From Bacillota bacterium (GTDB lineage Bacteria; Bacillota; Clostridia; Lachnospirales; Lachnospiraceae), in the NCBI GenBank assembly GCA_023416695.1, contig JAEZGY010000075.1:1-21919 (forward strand): a DNA stretch of 21,919 nt. The letters are read 5' to 3'. The notes below the pieces were generated by a model. That model searched no databases. It saw only the letters and a program-made list of their open reading frames with translations, and was not told the origin of the DNA. Both the position numbers and the translations under genes were made by a program. This document shows, in pieces, positions 1-7,001 of the stretch. Within the stretch, counting starts at the first letter, position 1. The number at the start of each line of letters is the position of its first letter.

Positions 1-102
1 CTTGCCATCAAGACAGAAAAGGACCTGTCCAATGAGATTTTAGAGGTTTTAGTCTGTGAGCCTTTAACAGAGGAAATACTCCTTTGTGAAATAATCAATT
101 GA
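1..102 (+). CDS. C-terminal end of an unidentified protein (partial)
   Basis: The first reading frame is open from the window edge to a TGA at 100-102, while the other two forward frames close within about 45 bases. It encodes 33 residues ending in LLCEIIN, rich in Leu, Glu and Ile. I do not recognise the family. In Bacillus the gene before the ireB homologue is alaS, but this tail lacks the glycine-rich end typical of alanyl-tRNA synthetase. Only the tail is visible, so no function can be given. Confidence 0.45.
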   Translation, partial: LAIKTEKDLSNEILEVLVCEPLTEEILLCEIIN

Positions 103-130
103 TATTTTAGCAAAGATGTATTAATATAAT
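99..130 (+). promoter_or_regulatory. Possible promoter for the ireB cluster
   Basis: A perfect TATAAT lies at 125-130, about 59 bases before the ireB start. The best -35 match is TTGATA at 99-104, but the 20-base spacer is longer than usual, and the -35 overlaps the stop of the upstream gene. The -10 is good and the -35 is doubtful. Confidence 0.3.
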
Positions 131-188
131 AGTAATATTTGAGTTTCTTAGTAGTTTATGGAAAGTATTACTGTAAGGACGTGATGTT

Positions 189-446
189 ATGCAAGAAATT
201 AATAATACACAGTATTTTAAAGTACAGAAAGAACCTGAACTTAAGGTGACAGACATCATTAGAACTGTCTATGAGGCATTAGTTGAAAAAGGATACAATC
301 CTGTGAATCAGTTAGTGGGCTATGTAATGAGCGGAGATCCAACTTATATTACGAGCCATAAAGGTGCTAGAAGCCTAATTATGAAGGTTGAGAGAGATGA
401 AATCTTAGAGGTTTTATTTGGGGATTATATTAAAAGAAATTTTTAG
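189..446 (+). CDS. ireB: IreB family regulatory phosphoprotein (DUF965, YrzL)
   Basis: The 85-residue protein matches the small IreB/DUF965 family in length and sequence: a conserved core with VYEALVEKGYNPVNQLVGY, then YVMSGDPTYITSH and a C-terminal LEVLFGDYI. In Enterococcus faecalis, IreB is a substrate of the Ser/Thr kinase IreK and a negative regulator of cephalosporin resistance. Its phosphorylated threonines lie in the N-terminal tail, and Thr7 here could be equivalent; that is an inference. The start is supported by AAGGA at 175-179, nine bases before the ATG. It is followed 27 bases later by ruvX, and this pairing is a common arrangement in Firmicutes. Confidence 0.92.
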   Translation: MQEINNTQYFKVQKEPELKVTDIIRTVYEALVEKGYNPVNQLVGYVMSGDPTYITSHKGARSLIMKVERDEILEVLFGDYIKRNF

Positions 447-473
447 ACAAAGGATATTGTAAAAGGTAATTGA

Positions 474-917
474 ATGAGAATATTAGGATTGGATTATGGC
501 TCTGTTACTGTAGGTGTCGCTATCAGTGATGAGCTAGGTCTTACTGCCCAAGGTATTGAAGTTATTAGGCGGAAAGAAGAGAATAAGCTAAGGAAGACGT
601 TGTCCAGAATTGAGGAACTAGTAACAGAGTACCAGGTGAAGACCATTGTATTAGGATATCCAAAGAACATGAATAATACGATTGGCGATAGAGCACGCAA
701 GTCAGAAGAATTTAGAGATATGCTCGTAAGAAGAACAGGTGTAGAAGTTCTTTTGTGGGATGAGAGGTTAAGTACTGTGTCAGCCCATCAGTCTATGATT
801 GAAAGCGGTAAAAGAAGAGAGCAGCGTGCTGAGGTTGTAGATATGGTTGCTGCTGTATTTATTTTGCAGAGCTTTTTAGATGCTCAGTACAACCATCAAA
901 GCAGTAAGGAGATTTAA
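474..917 (+). CDS. ruvX: RuvX/YqgF family putative Holliday junction resolvase
   Basis: This 147-residue RNase H-fold protein carries the family motifs in order: LGLDYGSVTVGVAISD at residues 4-19 (first catalytic Asp), VLGYPKNMNNT near 59-69, the DERLST motif near 96-101, and a C-terminal VVDMVAAVFILQSFLD with another acidic residue. The family, called YqgF or YrrK, is implicated in Holliday junction processing and in 16S pre-rRNA 5' maturation. AAAGG at 462-466 sits seven bases before the ATG. The stop at 915-917 lies directly before the DUF1292 start, whose ribosome binding site is inside the end of ruvX, so the two are probably translationally coupled. Confidence 0.93.
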   Translation: MRILGLDYGSVTVGVAISDELGLTAQGIEVIRRKEENKLRKTLSRIEELVTEYQVKTIVLGYPKNMNNTIGDRARKSEEFRDMLVRRTGVEVLLWDERLSTVSAHQSMIESGKRREQRAEVVDMVAAVFILQSFLDAQYNHQSSKEI

Positions 918-918
918 T

Positions 919-1215
919 ATGGCTAGTAAAAATGAAAGAATAGTGTTTACCACAGAAGACAATGAGCAGATAGAGTTCTTTGTTTTAGAACAGACGAGAG
1001 TGAATGGAGTTAATTATTTGTTAATCGCAGACTCAGAAGAGGACGATGGAGAAGCAAATGCCTTGATATTAAAGGAGAAAGAAATTCTTGGGGAAGATGC
1101 AGTTTATGATATTGTAGAAGATGATAATGAATTAGAAGCCATTTCAAAAGTATTTGAGACTATGATGGATGATATTGATATTGCTATAGAAGAGAATCCT
1201 AGACAGAATGGATAA
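919..1215 (+). CDS. DUF1292 domain-containing protein (YrzB-like)
   Basis: This is a small, very acidic protein of 98 residues. It begins with a beta-rich segment (RIVFTTEDNEQIEFFVLEQT, then NYLLIADSEED), the DUF1292 pattern, and ends in an acidic helix (VFETMMDDIDIAIEE). The family is widespread in Firmicutes next to ruvX, and its biochemical role is unknown. I chose the ATG at 919 over an in-frame upstream start at 880, because TAAGGAG at 905-911 is well spaced and the family starts with the beta strand. It follows ruvX with a one-base gap. No convincing GC-rich terminator follows. Confidence 0.88.
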   Translation: MASKNERIVFTTEDNEQIEFFVLEQTRVNGVNYLLIADSEEDDGEANALILKEKEILGEDAVYDIVEDDNELEAISKVFETMMDDIDIAIEENPRQNG

Positions 1216-1408
1216 AAGATTTAATTAGGATTATATACAAAATTATAAGTTAAAATAAGTAAATTTTTATTTTTAAATATATGTAAGAACGTAAACGTAG
1301 GCAATCATTAGAATTAGGGATAGACAATATGAGAGCATTCGTCTCTACAGATTATTTGTCGCATTAACAGCAATTTAGGATTATTAATGGCGCGGAAAAG
1401 AGGTTTAG

Positions 1409-1873
1409 ATGAATACAAATCATGAGGTGTTTAAAAAGTTGCTAAAGGAGAATGGGCTCAAGGTTACAACACAGAGATTAGCTATTTTAGATGTGTTACA
1501 AAGTAGACCGGATACACATTTAACAGCGGAAGAGATATATGAATGTGTTCGTAAACAGTATCCTGAGATTGGTTTGGCAACGGTTTATCGCACCATTTTG
1601 CTGTTATCAGATTTGCATTTGATTGACAAATTGAATCTGGATGATGGCTATGTGCGATATGAGATTGGAAAGAAACAGGGTGAGATGACAAATCATCATC
1701 ATCACCATCACTTAATATGTTTAGACTGTGGCAAGGTATTATCCTTTGAAGGGGATATGCTAGATAGCCTAGAAAACAAAATTAAGGAGGCTATGGGTTT
1801 TGAGACTCTTGACCATGAAGTAAAGCTTTATGGATATTGTAAAGAATGTCAAAAGAATAGGGTTTCCCATTAA
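1409..1873 (+). CDS. fur: Fur family transcriptional regulator
   Basis: This 154-residue protein has the Fur layout: an N-terminal winged helix with GLKVTTQRLAILDVL (16-30) and recognition-helix region GLATVYRTI (55-63), then a dimerisation domain. Structural zinc is expected at C104/C107 and C144/C147. By alignment with E. coli Fur, the regulatory metal ligands would be H37, E85, H99 and H101, with H98, H100, D119 and H136 forming the other site. Residues 96-101 are six consecutive histidines. The usual fifth ligand (Glu in Fur, Asp in PerR) after the CGKV motif is Ser112 here. The sensed metal (iron, zinc or peroxide-sensing iron) is therefore not certain. AAAAGAGG at 1396-1403 supports the start. 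TTGTCG at 1356 and GATTAT at 1379 form only a weak promoter candidate. Confidence 0.9.
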   Translation: MNTNHEVFKKLLKENGLKVTTQRLAILDVLQSRPDTHLTAEEIYECVRKQYPEIGLATVYRTILLLSDLHLIDKLNLDDGYVRYEIGKKQGEMTNHHHHHHLICLDCGKVLSFEGDMLDSLENKIKEAMGFETLDHEVKLYGYCKECQKNRVSH

Positions 1874-1931
1874 TTCTAATAAGATTGCGCCTGTCGATTG
1901 TGACTTACATAATTTCAATGGAGGTGCAATT

Positions 1932-3602
1932 ATGAAAGAAAAAGAATTAAATAATAAAGGCGTTAAGATGATTCCTCTTGGTGGCCTAGAGCAAATCGGA
2001 ATGAATATTACTGCATTTGAATATGAAGATAGTATTATTGTAGTGGATTGTGGATTATCCTTTCCAGACGATGATATGTTAGGAATCGATTTGGTAATTC
2101 CAGATGTAAGTTATCTAAAGGAAAACATCAGTAAAGTAAAAGGTTTTGTTATAACTCATGGTCATGAGGATCATATAGGTGGGTTACCTTACGTATTAAA
2201 AGAGGTTAATGTTCCTATTTATGCTACTAAACTGACAATGGGTATCATTGAGAACAAATTAAAAGAGCATAATTTAACAAAGAGTACAAAACGTAAGGTA
2301 ATTAAGTACGGACAGTCCATTAATCTAGGATGCTTCCGTATAGAGTTTATTCGTACAAATCATAGTATTGCGGATGCAGCTGCTCTTGCAATCTATTCCC
2401 CAGCGGGCATTATTGTTCATACAGGGGACTTTAAAGTAGATTTTACTCCTGTTTATGGTGAAACAATAGATCTACAACGTTTTGGTGAGATTGGAAAGAA
2501 AGGTGTACTAGCTCTTCTTTGTGATAGTACTAATGTGGAACGTCCAGGTTACACCATGTCAGAAAGTACAGTTGGTAAGACCTTTGACAATATATTTGCA
2601 GAAAGCTCAAAGCATCGTATTATAGTTGCTACTTTTGCGTCTAACGTAGACCGTGTGCAACAGATTATTAATTCTGCTCACAAATTTGGCCGTAAGGTGG
2701 TTATAGAAGGAAGAAGTATGGTGAACATCGTTACCACAGCAGTGGAACTTGGCTATATTAATCTTCCTGAGAATATATTAATCGATATTGAACAGATGAA
2801 GAATTATACAGATGACCAGATTGTATTAATTACAACAGGTAGTCAAGGGGAGGCTATGGCAGCCCTTTCAAGAATGGCTTCCTCCATTCATCGTAAGGTT
2901 TCCATTAAGCCAGGAGATACCATTGTATTAAGTTCTTCCCCTATTCCAGGTAATGAGAAAGCGGTATCTAAGATAATTAATGAGCTTTCCATGAAGGGAG
3001 CTAAAGTAATTTACCAAGATACTCACGTATCTGGACATGCTTGTCAGGAAGAGATTAAATTAATCTATTCCTTAGTAAAGCCAAAGTATGCAGTTCCTGT
3101 TCACGGGGAGTATCGTCATTTGAAACGTCATGCAGAATTATGTGAATCCTTAGGGATTAAAAAGGAGAATATCTTCCTCATTTCTTCCGGAGATGTTTTA
3201 GAGTTATCTGAGGAGAAGGCAGCAATAACTGGTCGTGTACCATGTGGTGCTATCTTAGTAGATGGGCTTGGTGTTGGAGACGTTGGTAATATTGTACTTC
3301 GTGACCGTCAACATTTATCAGAAAATGGTTTGATTATTATCGTAGTGACCCTTGAGAAATACAGCAACCAGGTTCTTTCAGGACCAGACATTGTCTCTCG
3401 TGGTTTTGTATACGTTAGAGAGTCTGAGAACCTTATGGATGAGGCTAGAGAATGTGTAAGAACTTCATTAGAGCGTTGCTTAGATCATGGTATTACAGAT
3501 TGGGGCAAGATTAAGAATGAAGTGAAGGATTCTTTAAGTGAATTCATTTGGAAGAAGACAAAACGTAATCCAATGATATTACCAATTATCATGGAAGTAT
3601 AG
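1932..3602 (+). CDS. rnj: Ribonuclease J
   Basis: The 556-residue protein is an RNase J-type metallo-beta-lactamase/beta-CASP nuclease, with both 5'-3' exonuclease and endonuclease activity on mRNA and pre-rRNA. Visible landmarks are GGLEQIGMN (17-25), the zinc motif HGHEDH (76-81), NHSIADA, HTGDFK, CDSTNVERPG, the beta-CASP FASNVDRVQQI, TTGSQGE and HVSGHA, then PVHGEYRHLKRHAEL. I chose the ATG at 1932 because GGAGGTG at 1920-1926 precedes it. An in-frame ATG at 1830 would overlap fur and add a tail lacking family similarity. Length matches the usual ~555 residues. It lies 58 bases after fur. Only one RNase J gene is visible, so J1 versus J2 cannot be assigned. Confidence 0.95.
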   Translation: MKEKELNNKGVKMIPLGGLEQIGMNITAFEYEDSIIVVDCGLSFPDDDMLGIDLVIPDVSYLKENISKVKGFVITHGHEDHIGGLPYVLKEVNVPIYATKLTMGIIENKLKEHNLTKSTKRKVIKYGQSINLGCFRIEFIRTNHSIADAAALAIYSPAGIIVHTGDFKVDFTPVYGETIDLQRFGEIGKKGVLALLCDSTNVERPGYTMSESTVGKTFDNIFAESSKHRIIVATFASNVDRVQQIINSAHKFGRKVVIEGRSMVNIVTTAVELGYINLPENILIDIEQMKNYTDDQIVLITTGSQGEAMAALSRMASSIHRKVSIKPGDTIVLSSSPIPGNEKAVSKIINELSMKGAKVIYQDTHVSGHACQEEIKLIYSLVKPKYAVPVHGEYRHLKRHAELCESLGIKKENIFLISSGDVLELSEEKAAITGRVPCGAILVDGLGVGDVGNIVLRDRQHLSENGLIIIVVTLEKYSNQVLSGPDIVSRGFVYVRESENLMDEARECVRTSLERCLDHGITDWGKIKNEVKDSLSEFIWKKTKRNPMILPIIMEV

Positions 3603-3614
3603 GATACTTTATTC

Positions 3615-3643
3615 TTGTATTACTAAGAAATTAAAGGTATAAT
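3615..3643 (+). promoter_or_regulatory. SigA-type promoter before the MltG-like gene
   Basis: TTGTAT at 3615-3620 and TATAAT at 3638-3643 are separated by exactly 17 bases. They sit between the rnj stop and the next gene and would give a leader of about 14 bases carrying the ribosome binding site. This suggests the short gene can be transcribed apart from rnj. Confidence 0.6.
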
Positions 3644-3663
3644 TGGTAGCATGGAGGGATAAG

Positions 3664-4074
3664 ATGGCTAAAAGATCAGTAAAGACCAAGGTAGCACTTC
3701 GTGTCACCAATGGTATACTACATGTACTACTTAATGCAGTGTTCTATTGTATAGTGGTGTTTATTATATTGAAGGCTTGCAGTGCGGCTTATGACTTTTC
3801 CTATCAATTATTTGGTGATGTACGGGTAGATGAGACCAATCCTATTGAGAGACAACTTATCATTGAGAAAGATGAGTCTACCATGAGTGTTGCTTCTAAG
3901 TTAGAATTGTATAAAATTATTGAGAATAAGTATTCCTTTTATGTCAGAGCGAAGTTGACGGATGAGAATATTTTACCAGGAGTTTATGTGGTAAGATCAG
4001 ATATGAACTATGACATGATATTTGACGTCATAACCAATGAGTTTGAGCCTGGTACCACAGCTTCTACTAATTAA
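3664..4074 (+). CDS. Short membrane protein resembling the N-terminal part of MltG/YceG
   Basis: The product is 136 residues: a basic N terminus (MAKRSVKTK), one hydrophobic segment at about 18-40, then an extracellular region near 55-125. That region resembles the LysM-like half of the endolytic transglycosylase MltG, with ERQLIIEKDESTMSVASKL, NILPGVYVV and SDMNYDMIFDVI. Full MltG proteins are roughly 340-380 residues with a C-terminal catalytic domain, which is absent here; the gene ends at its own terminator. Its place between DUF1292 and the methyltransferase matches mltG/yrrL in Bacillus. GGAGGG at 3653-3658 supports the ATG at 3664 rather than TTG at 3643, which lies in the promoter. 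It may be a non-catalytic peptidoglycan-binding or regulatory relative. Confidence 0.65.
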   Translation: MAKRSVKTKVALRVTNGILHVLLNAVFYCIVVFIILKACSAAYDFSYQLFGDVRVDETNPIERQLIIEKDESTMSVASKLELYKIIENKYSFYVRAKLTDENILPGVYVVRSDMNYDMIFDVITNEFEPGTTASTN

Positions 4075-4113
4075 GATCAAAGAAGTGTAAGCTATAGTAG
4101 TTATATAATAAAG

Positions 4114-4176
4114 GCAAAAAGACAGAGAGAAAGGCTTTTAATAGTGTTCCTCCTGTCTTTTTGCTTTTATTTTTTA
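4114..4176 (+). terminator. Rho-independent terminator after the MltG-like gene
   Basis: A 12-base arm GCAAAAAGACAG (4114-4125) pairs perfectly with CTGTCTTTTTGC (4153-4164) across a 27-base loop, and TTTTATTTTTTAT follows. It closes the fur-rnj-MltG-like block and separates it from the padR operon. Confidence 0.75.
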
Positions 4177-4205
4177 TACATACGGAATTTTTTTGCTGGA
4201 ACATA

Positions 4206-4241
4206 TTGACATCATAATACTATGCGTAGTATAGTATTATG
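4206..4241 (+). promoter_or_regulatory. padR operon promoter with overlapping palindromic operator
   Basis: A consensus -35 TTGACA (4206-4211) is followed 18 bases later by TATAGT (4230-4235). An 11-base perfect inverted repeat, CATAATACTAT (4213-4223) and ATAGTATTATG (4231-4241) with a seven-base gap, covers the spacer and the -10. Inside it, ACTA-TGCG-TAGT forms a second overlapping dyad. A bound repressor would block RNA polymerase, so the PadR protein encoded just downstream most likely represses its own operon. ATACT/AGTAT half-sites are typical of PadR-like operators; binding here is inferred. Confidence 0.7.
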
Positions 4242-4257
4242 TGAAGGGAGGTATTAG

Positions 4258-4578
4258 ATGGATATTCAGTTAAAACGTGGTCTTTTAGATGTTTGTGTCC
4301 TCGCTGCTATTAAAAATGAAGATTCTTATGGGTATCAGATTATCAAAGATATGAAACAGTATGTAGAAATATCAGAGTCAACGTTATATCCGATTCTACG
4401 ACGGTTGGAGGAAGCTAAGTTGCTCTCAGTGAGAACTGCTGAGCATAGCGGAAGACTCCGAAAATATTACCATATTACGACACTGGGACTCAAGCGAATA
4501 GAGGATTTCAAAGAAGAATGGAACGAGATTGTGTCCATTTATAAGTTTATTATGAGGGAGGAATATGACAATGAATAA
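4258..4578 (+). CDS. PadR family transcriptional regulator
   Basis: The 106-residue protein is a short subfamily-1 PadR winged-helix repressor. It begins LKRGLLDVCVLAAIK, followed by YGYQII, the recognition-helix region ISESTLYPILRRLE and the wing GRLRKYYHIT, then a C-terminal dimerisation helix. AAGGGAGG at 4244-4251 is six bases before the ATG. The gene overlaps the start of the DUF1700 gene, so the three-gene operon is translationally coupled. PadR/DUF1700/DUF4097 sets are common in Firmicutes and are usually linked to envelope functions. The inducing signal cannot be told from sequence. Confidence 0.92.
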   Translation: MDIQLKRGLLDVCVLAAIKNEDSYGYQIIKDMKQYVEISESTLYPILRRLEEAKLLSVRTAEHSGRLRKYYHITTLGLKRIEDFKEEWNEIVSIYKFIMREEYDNE

Positions 4579-5173
4579 GCAAGAATTTCTTGCAGCTCTT
4601 CGTAACGCTTTATCAGGATTACCACAGGAGGATATTGAACAGTCGATTGATTTTTACAGTGAAATGATTGAAGATCGAATGGAGGATGGTTTATCTGAAG
4701 AGGAAGCAACTGCAGCAATCGGCTCAGTGAATGATATTGTTTCAAAGACTTTATCTGAAACATCGCTCCCCAAATTAGTAAAGGCTAAGGTTAAACCCAA
4801 CCGTGTATTGAAAGCCTGGGAAATTACGCTGCTCGTTCTTGGTTCACCAGTATGGGTGCCACTTTTTTTCGCTGCAGTATGTGTATTGTTGTCTGTGTAT
4901 ATTGTGATTTGGTCGTTGATTATATCGCTGTATGCTATTGATATTTCTTTTGCAGCTGGAGGTGTTGCAGGAATTTTAGGTGCATTTGCTTTCCTACCAG
5001 CCGGTGAATTTTCTGGGGTTGTATTGTTTGTCGGTATAGGGCTTGTGTGCAGTGGTATAGCCATCTTGCTTTTCTTTGGTTTTAATAAGATTGTAAAAAG
5101 TATTATACGTTTAAGTAAGAAGATGCTTCTCGGTATCAAATTATGTTTCATAGGAAAGGGGGATGTACAATGA
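4571..5173 (+). CDS. DUF1700 (HAAS) membrane protein
   Basis: The first ~65 residues form the helical HAAS/DUF1700 signature: MNKQEFLAALRNALSGLPQE, then IDFYSEMIEDRMEDGLSEEEA and AAIGSVNDIV. The rest holds about three to four strongly hydrophobic segments, including VWVPLFFAAVCVLLSVYIV and a Gly/Ala-rich pair further on, ending in a basic tail. The product is a 200-residue inner membrane protein. Two ATGs are possible, at 4565 and 4571. I prefer 4571 because the ribosome binding site GAGGGAGG (4554-4561) would lie only three bases from the first, and family members typically start MNKQEF. It overlaps padR and ends in an ATGA overlap with the next gene. The molecular function of the family is not established. 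Confidence 0.85.
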   Translation: MNKQEFLAALRNALSGLPQEDIEQSIDFYSEMIEDRMEDGLSEEEATAAIGSVNDIVSKTLSETSLPKLVKAKVKPNRVLKAWEITLLVLGSPVWVPLFFAAVCVLLSVYIVIWSLIISLYAIDISFAAGGVAGILGAFAFLPAGEFSGVVLFVGIGLVCSGIAILLFFGFNKIVKSIIRLSKKMLLGIKLCFIGKGDVQ

Positions 5174-6132
5174 GAACTACTATAAAGAAAGCAATTATGG
5201 TTGCGGGGATTATGATAGTGGTTGGTCTTGTATTATCAGTTGGAGCAATGGCTGTAAAAGATTTTAAGTTTACTGAAATGAATACAGTCTCTTTTGTAAC
5301 GAACGCCTATACGATTGACGAGGAGTTTTTAAATATTTCTATAAATGGTGAAGAATGCGATGTTATGCTTCTTCCATCAGAGGATGAATCTTGTAAGGTT
5401 GTCTGTTATGAAAACGACAAGGTATATCACTCTGTTGAGGTTAAGGATGACACACTTACTATTGAACGACATGATAATCGTAAATGGTATGAACATATAG
5501 GTGTTTATTGGGAAAACATGAAAATCACAGTTTATTTACCAGAAAAGGAATACAAATCCCTCTATGCAAAGAACCAAAGCGGTGATATTACAATTCCTGA
5601 ACAGTTTTCATTTGATAGTGCCGATGTTCAGACTACAAGCGGAGATATCAATTTCACTGCCTTAGTAAAAGGAGAACTATCCACTAAAACCACAAGCGGA
5701 GATGTTTATGTTGGAGAGACTACGCCAAGCAAGTTGAGCGTACAATCAAAGAGTGGAGAACTAACGATTAAGGATGTTACAGTACAGGATAATATAACAT
5801 TCAGCGCGACTAGTGGAGATGTAGAGTTGTCAGGAATTAAATGTAAAAGTATAACTGGAAGTACAACAAGTGGTGTGGTTGATTGTTCCGATGTGATTAC
5901 AAGTGAAAACATTCGTATTGAGTGTAGTAGCGGTGATGTTTCGTTGTATAAATGTGATGCAGCTTCTCTTTGGCTTCAGACAAGTAGCGGTAATGTTTCC
6001 GGTACATTTTTGACGGAAAAGATTTTCCTTACCGATACATCCAGTGGAGATATAGATGTTCCGCATTCTGCTTCTGGTGGCAAATGTGAGGTAACAACAA
6101 CTAGTGGTGATATTGAGTGTGATATTGAATAA
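5170..6132 (+). CDS. DUF4097 membrane-anchored beta-repeat protein
   Basis: The product is 320 residues with an N-terminal hydrophobic segment (about 8-29) acting as a signal anchor, so the body is probably extracytoplasmic. From about residue 135 to the end, ten turns of the form (T/S)SG(D/E/N)(I/V) recur about every 19-20 residues: QSGDITI, TSGDINF, TSGDVYV, KSGELTI, TSGDVEL, TSGVVDC, SSGDVSL, SSGNVSG, SSGDIDV, TSGDIEC. This is the DUF4097 pattern and suggests a right-handed beta-helix or solenoid. The start overlaps the DUF1700 stop (ATGA), with AAAGGGGGA just upstream. It is the last gene of the padR operon, followed by a terminator. The domain is described as adhesin-like; a ligand is not known. 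Confidence 0.85.
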   Translation: MRTTIKKAIMVAGIMIVVGLVLSVGAMAVKDFKFTEMNTVSFVTNAYTIDEEFLNISINGEECDVMLLPSEDESCKVVCYENDKVYHSVEVKDDTLTIERHDNRKWYEHIGVYWENMKITVYLPEKEYKSLYAKNQSGDITIPEQFSFDSADVQTTSGDINFTALVKGELSTKTTSGDVYVGETTPSKLSVQSKSGELTIKDVTVQDNITFSATSGDVELSGIKCKSITGSTTSGVVDCSDVITSENIRIECSSGDVSLYKCDAASLWLQTSSGNVSGTFLTEKIFLTDTSSGDIDVPHSASGGKCEVTTTSGDIECDIE

Positions 6133-6136
6133 CATA

Positions 6137-6177
6137 AGTAAAGGGCGGCACTTCTAAGTGACGCTTTTTACTTTTTG
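6137..6177 (+). terminator. Rho-independent terminator of the padR operon
   Basis: Arms 6137-6153 and 6156-6172 pair over up to 17 positions with one mismatch and two G-U pairs; the core is GCG-G-CACTT against AAGTG-A-CGC. The right arm ends in a T-rich run continuing through 6176. It lies four bases after the DUF4097 stop. Confidence 0.7.
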
Positions 6178-6234
6178 TAGGAAAAACGCGAATAGATGCC
6201 AGTATAATTGGATAATTTTATCTACTGTGTTTGG

Positions 6235-6263
6235 TTGATTTTATATTGGAAATATTGTAAGAT
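6235..6263 (+). promoter_or_regulatory. Possible promoter for the tRNA-modification gene pair
   Basis: TTGATT at 6235-6240 and TAAGAT at 6258-6263 are 17 bases apart, in the AT-rich gap after the padR terminator. Some new promoter is needed after that terminator; this is the best match I see, but it is not strong. Confidence 0.4.
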
Positions 6264-6313
6264 AAGTTGTTGAATTGTTGTAATAAAAGTAAGAAATAGA
6301 TAGGAGAACGAAT

Positions 6314-6964
6314 GTGATTGGTGATGAACGAATACTAAGCTATATATCTTCACTGGAGCAGGATTTACCTCTATACCTTTGGGAGATAGAGAAAGATGCT
6401 CTTGCAACTCATGTTCCAATTATCAAAAAGCCAACCCAGTCGCTGCTTCGTTTTTTAATGCATAACAATAGGCCAAAAAGGGTTCTAGAAGTAGGAACTG
6501 CAGTGGGCTTTTCCTCTCTTTTAATGAGGGAATATCTTTCTACAGATGCAATGATCACAACCATTGAGAGAAATCAAGGAAGAATTGATCGTGCAAAAGA
6601 GAATTTTAGCAAAGTAGATACAGATGGAAGGATTACCTTGCTAGAAGGTGATGCTAAAGATGTACTAAATGATTTAGTAGCAGAAAAGAAAACCTTTGAC
6701 TTTATTTTTATGGATGCAGCAAAGGGACAATATATTAATTTCCTTGAGAATATTAATGCTTTATTGGAAACAGGTGGGTTATTGGTATCAGATAATGTAT
6801 TGCAGGATGGTGATGTCGTGGAGTCCCGTTTTGGAGTAACAAGAAGAAATCGTACCATTCACAGTAGAATGCGAGAATACTTGTTTACTTTGACACATCA
6901 TGAGGCCTATGATACCATTGTACTACCTATTGGTGATGGAGTTACCTTAAGTAGTAAAAGGTAA
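6314..6964 (+). CDS. trmR: SAM-dependent O-methyltransferase, TrmR (YrrM) type
   Basis: The 216-residue protein belongs to O-methyltransferase family 3. It has a SAM-binding motif VLEVGTAVGFSSLLM (57-71), the acidic motif TTIERN (82-87), EGDAKDVL (111-118), FMDAAKGQY with D134 as a probable metal ligand, and VSDNVLQDGDV with D160/N161. In B. subtilis the homologue TrmR (YrrM) methylates 5-hydroxyuridine in tRNA to 5-methoxyuridine, and it is encoded next to the U32 genes that make the hydroxyuridine, as here. The start is GTG, with TAGGAG at 6301-6306 seven bases upstream. An ATG two bases earlier is followed at once by TGA and cannot encode the protein. The next gene starts 37 bases after the stop. 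Confidence 0.85.
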   Translation: MIGDERILSYISSLEQDLPLYLWEIEKDALATHVPIIKKPTQSLLRFLMHNNRPKRVLEVGTAVGFSSLLMREYLSTDAMITTIERNQGRIDRAKENFSKVDTDGRITLLEGDAKDVLNDLVAEKKTFDFIFMDAAKGQYINFLENINALLETGGLLVSDNVLQDGDVVESRFGVTRRNRTIHSRMREYLFTLTHHEAYDTIVLPIGDGVTLSSKR

Positions 6965-7001
6965 CAGTTAAAAGATGTATTTAGAAAATGGAGAGATAAA
7001 C

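Noticed and set aside
1216..1300. AT-only stem-loop after DUF1292 and a possible PerR/Fur box near 1243-1257
   Set aside because: The stem has no GC pairs and no proper T-run, and the box matches the TTATAAT-N-ATTATAA pattern poorly in its second half. Neither is reliable in such AT-rich DNA.
1694..1711. Six histidine codons in a row, as in an engineered His-tag
   Set aside because: They lie inside the Fur metal-binding region, where His-rich HHxHLxC motifs are normal, and the flanking sequence is native Fur. Not vector contamination.
1830..1931. Longer RNase J start overlapping fur
   Set aside because: The added residues lack RNase J similarity and ribosome binding support, while GGAGGTG directly precedes the ATG at 1932.
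4654..5151. 165-residue open frame on the minus strand
   Set aside because: It lies antisense within the DUF1700 gene, has no family features and no ribosome binding site I can see. It is a shadow of the forward gene.
5830..6135. 101-residue Thr/Cys/Ile-rich minus-strand frame
   Set aside because: It mirrors the repetitive SGD coding of DUF4097 and would start inside the terminator region. A shadow frame.
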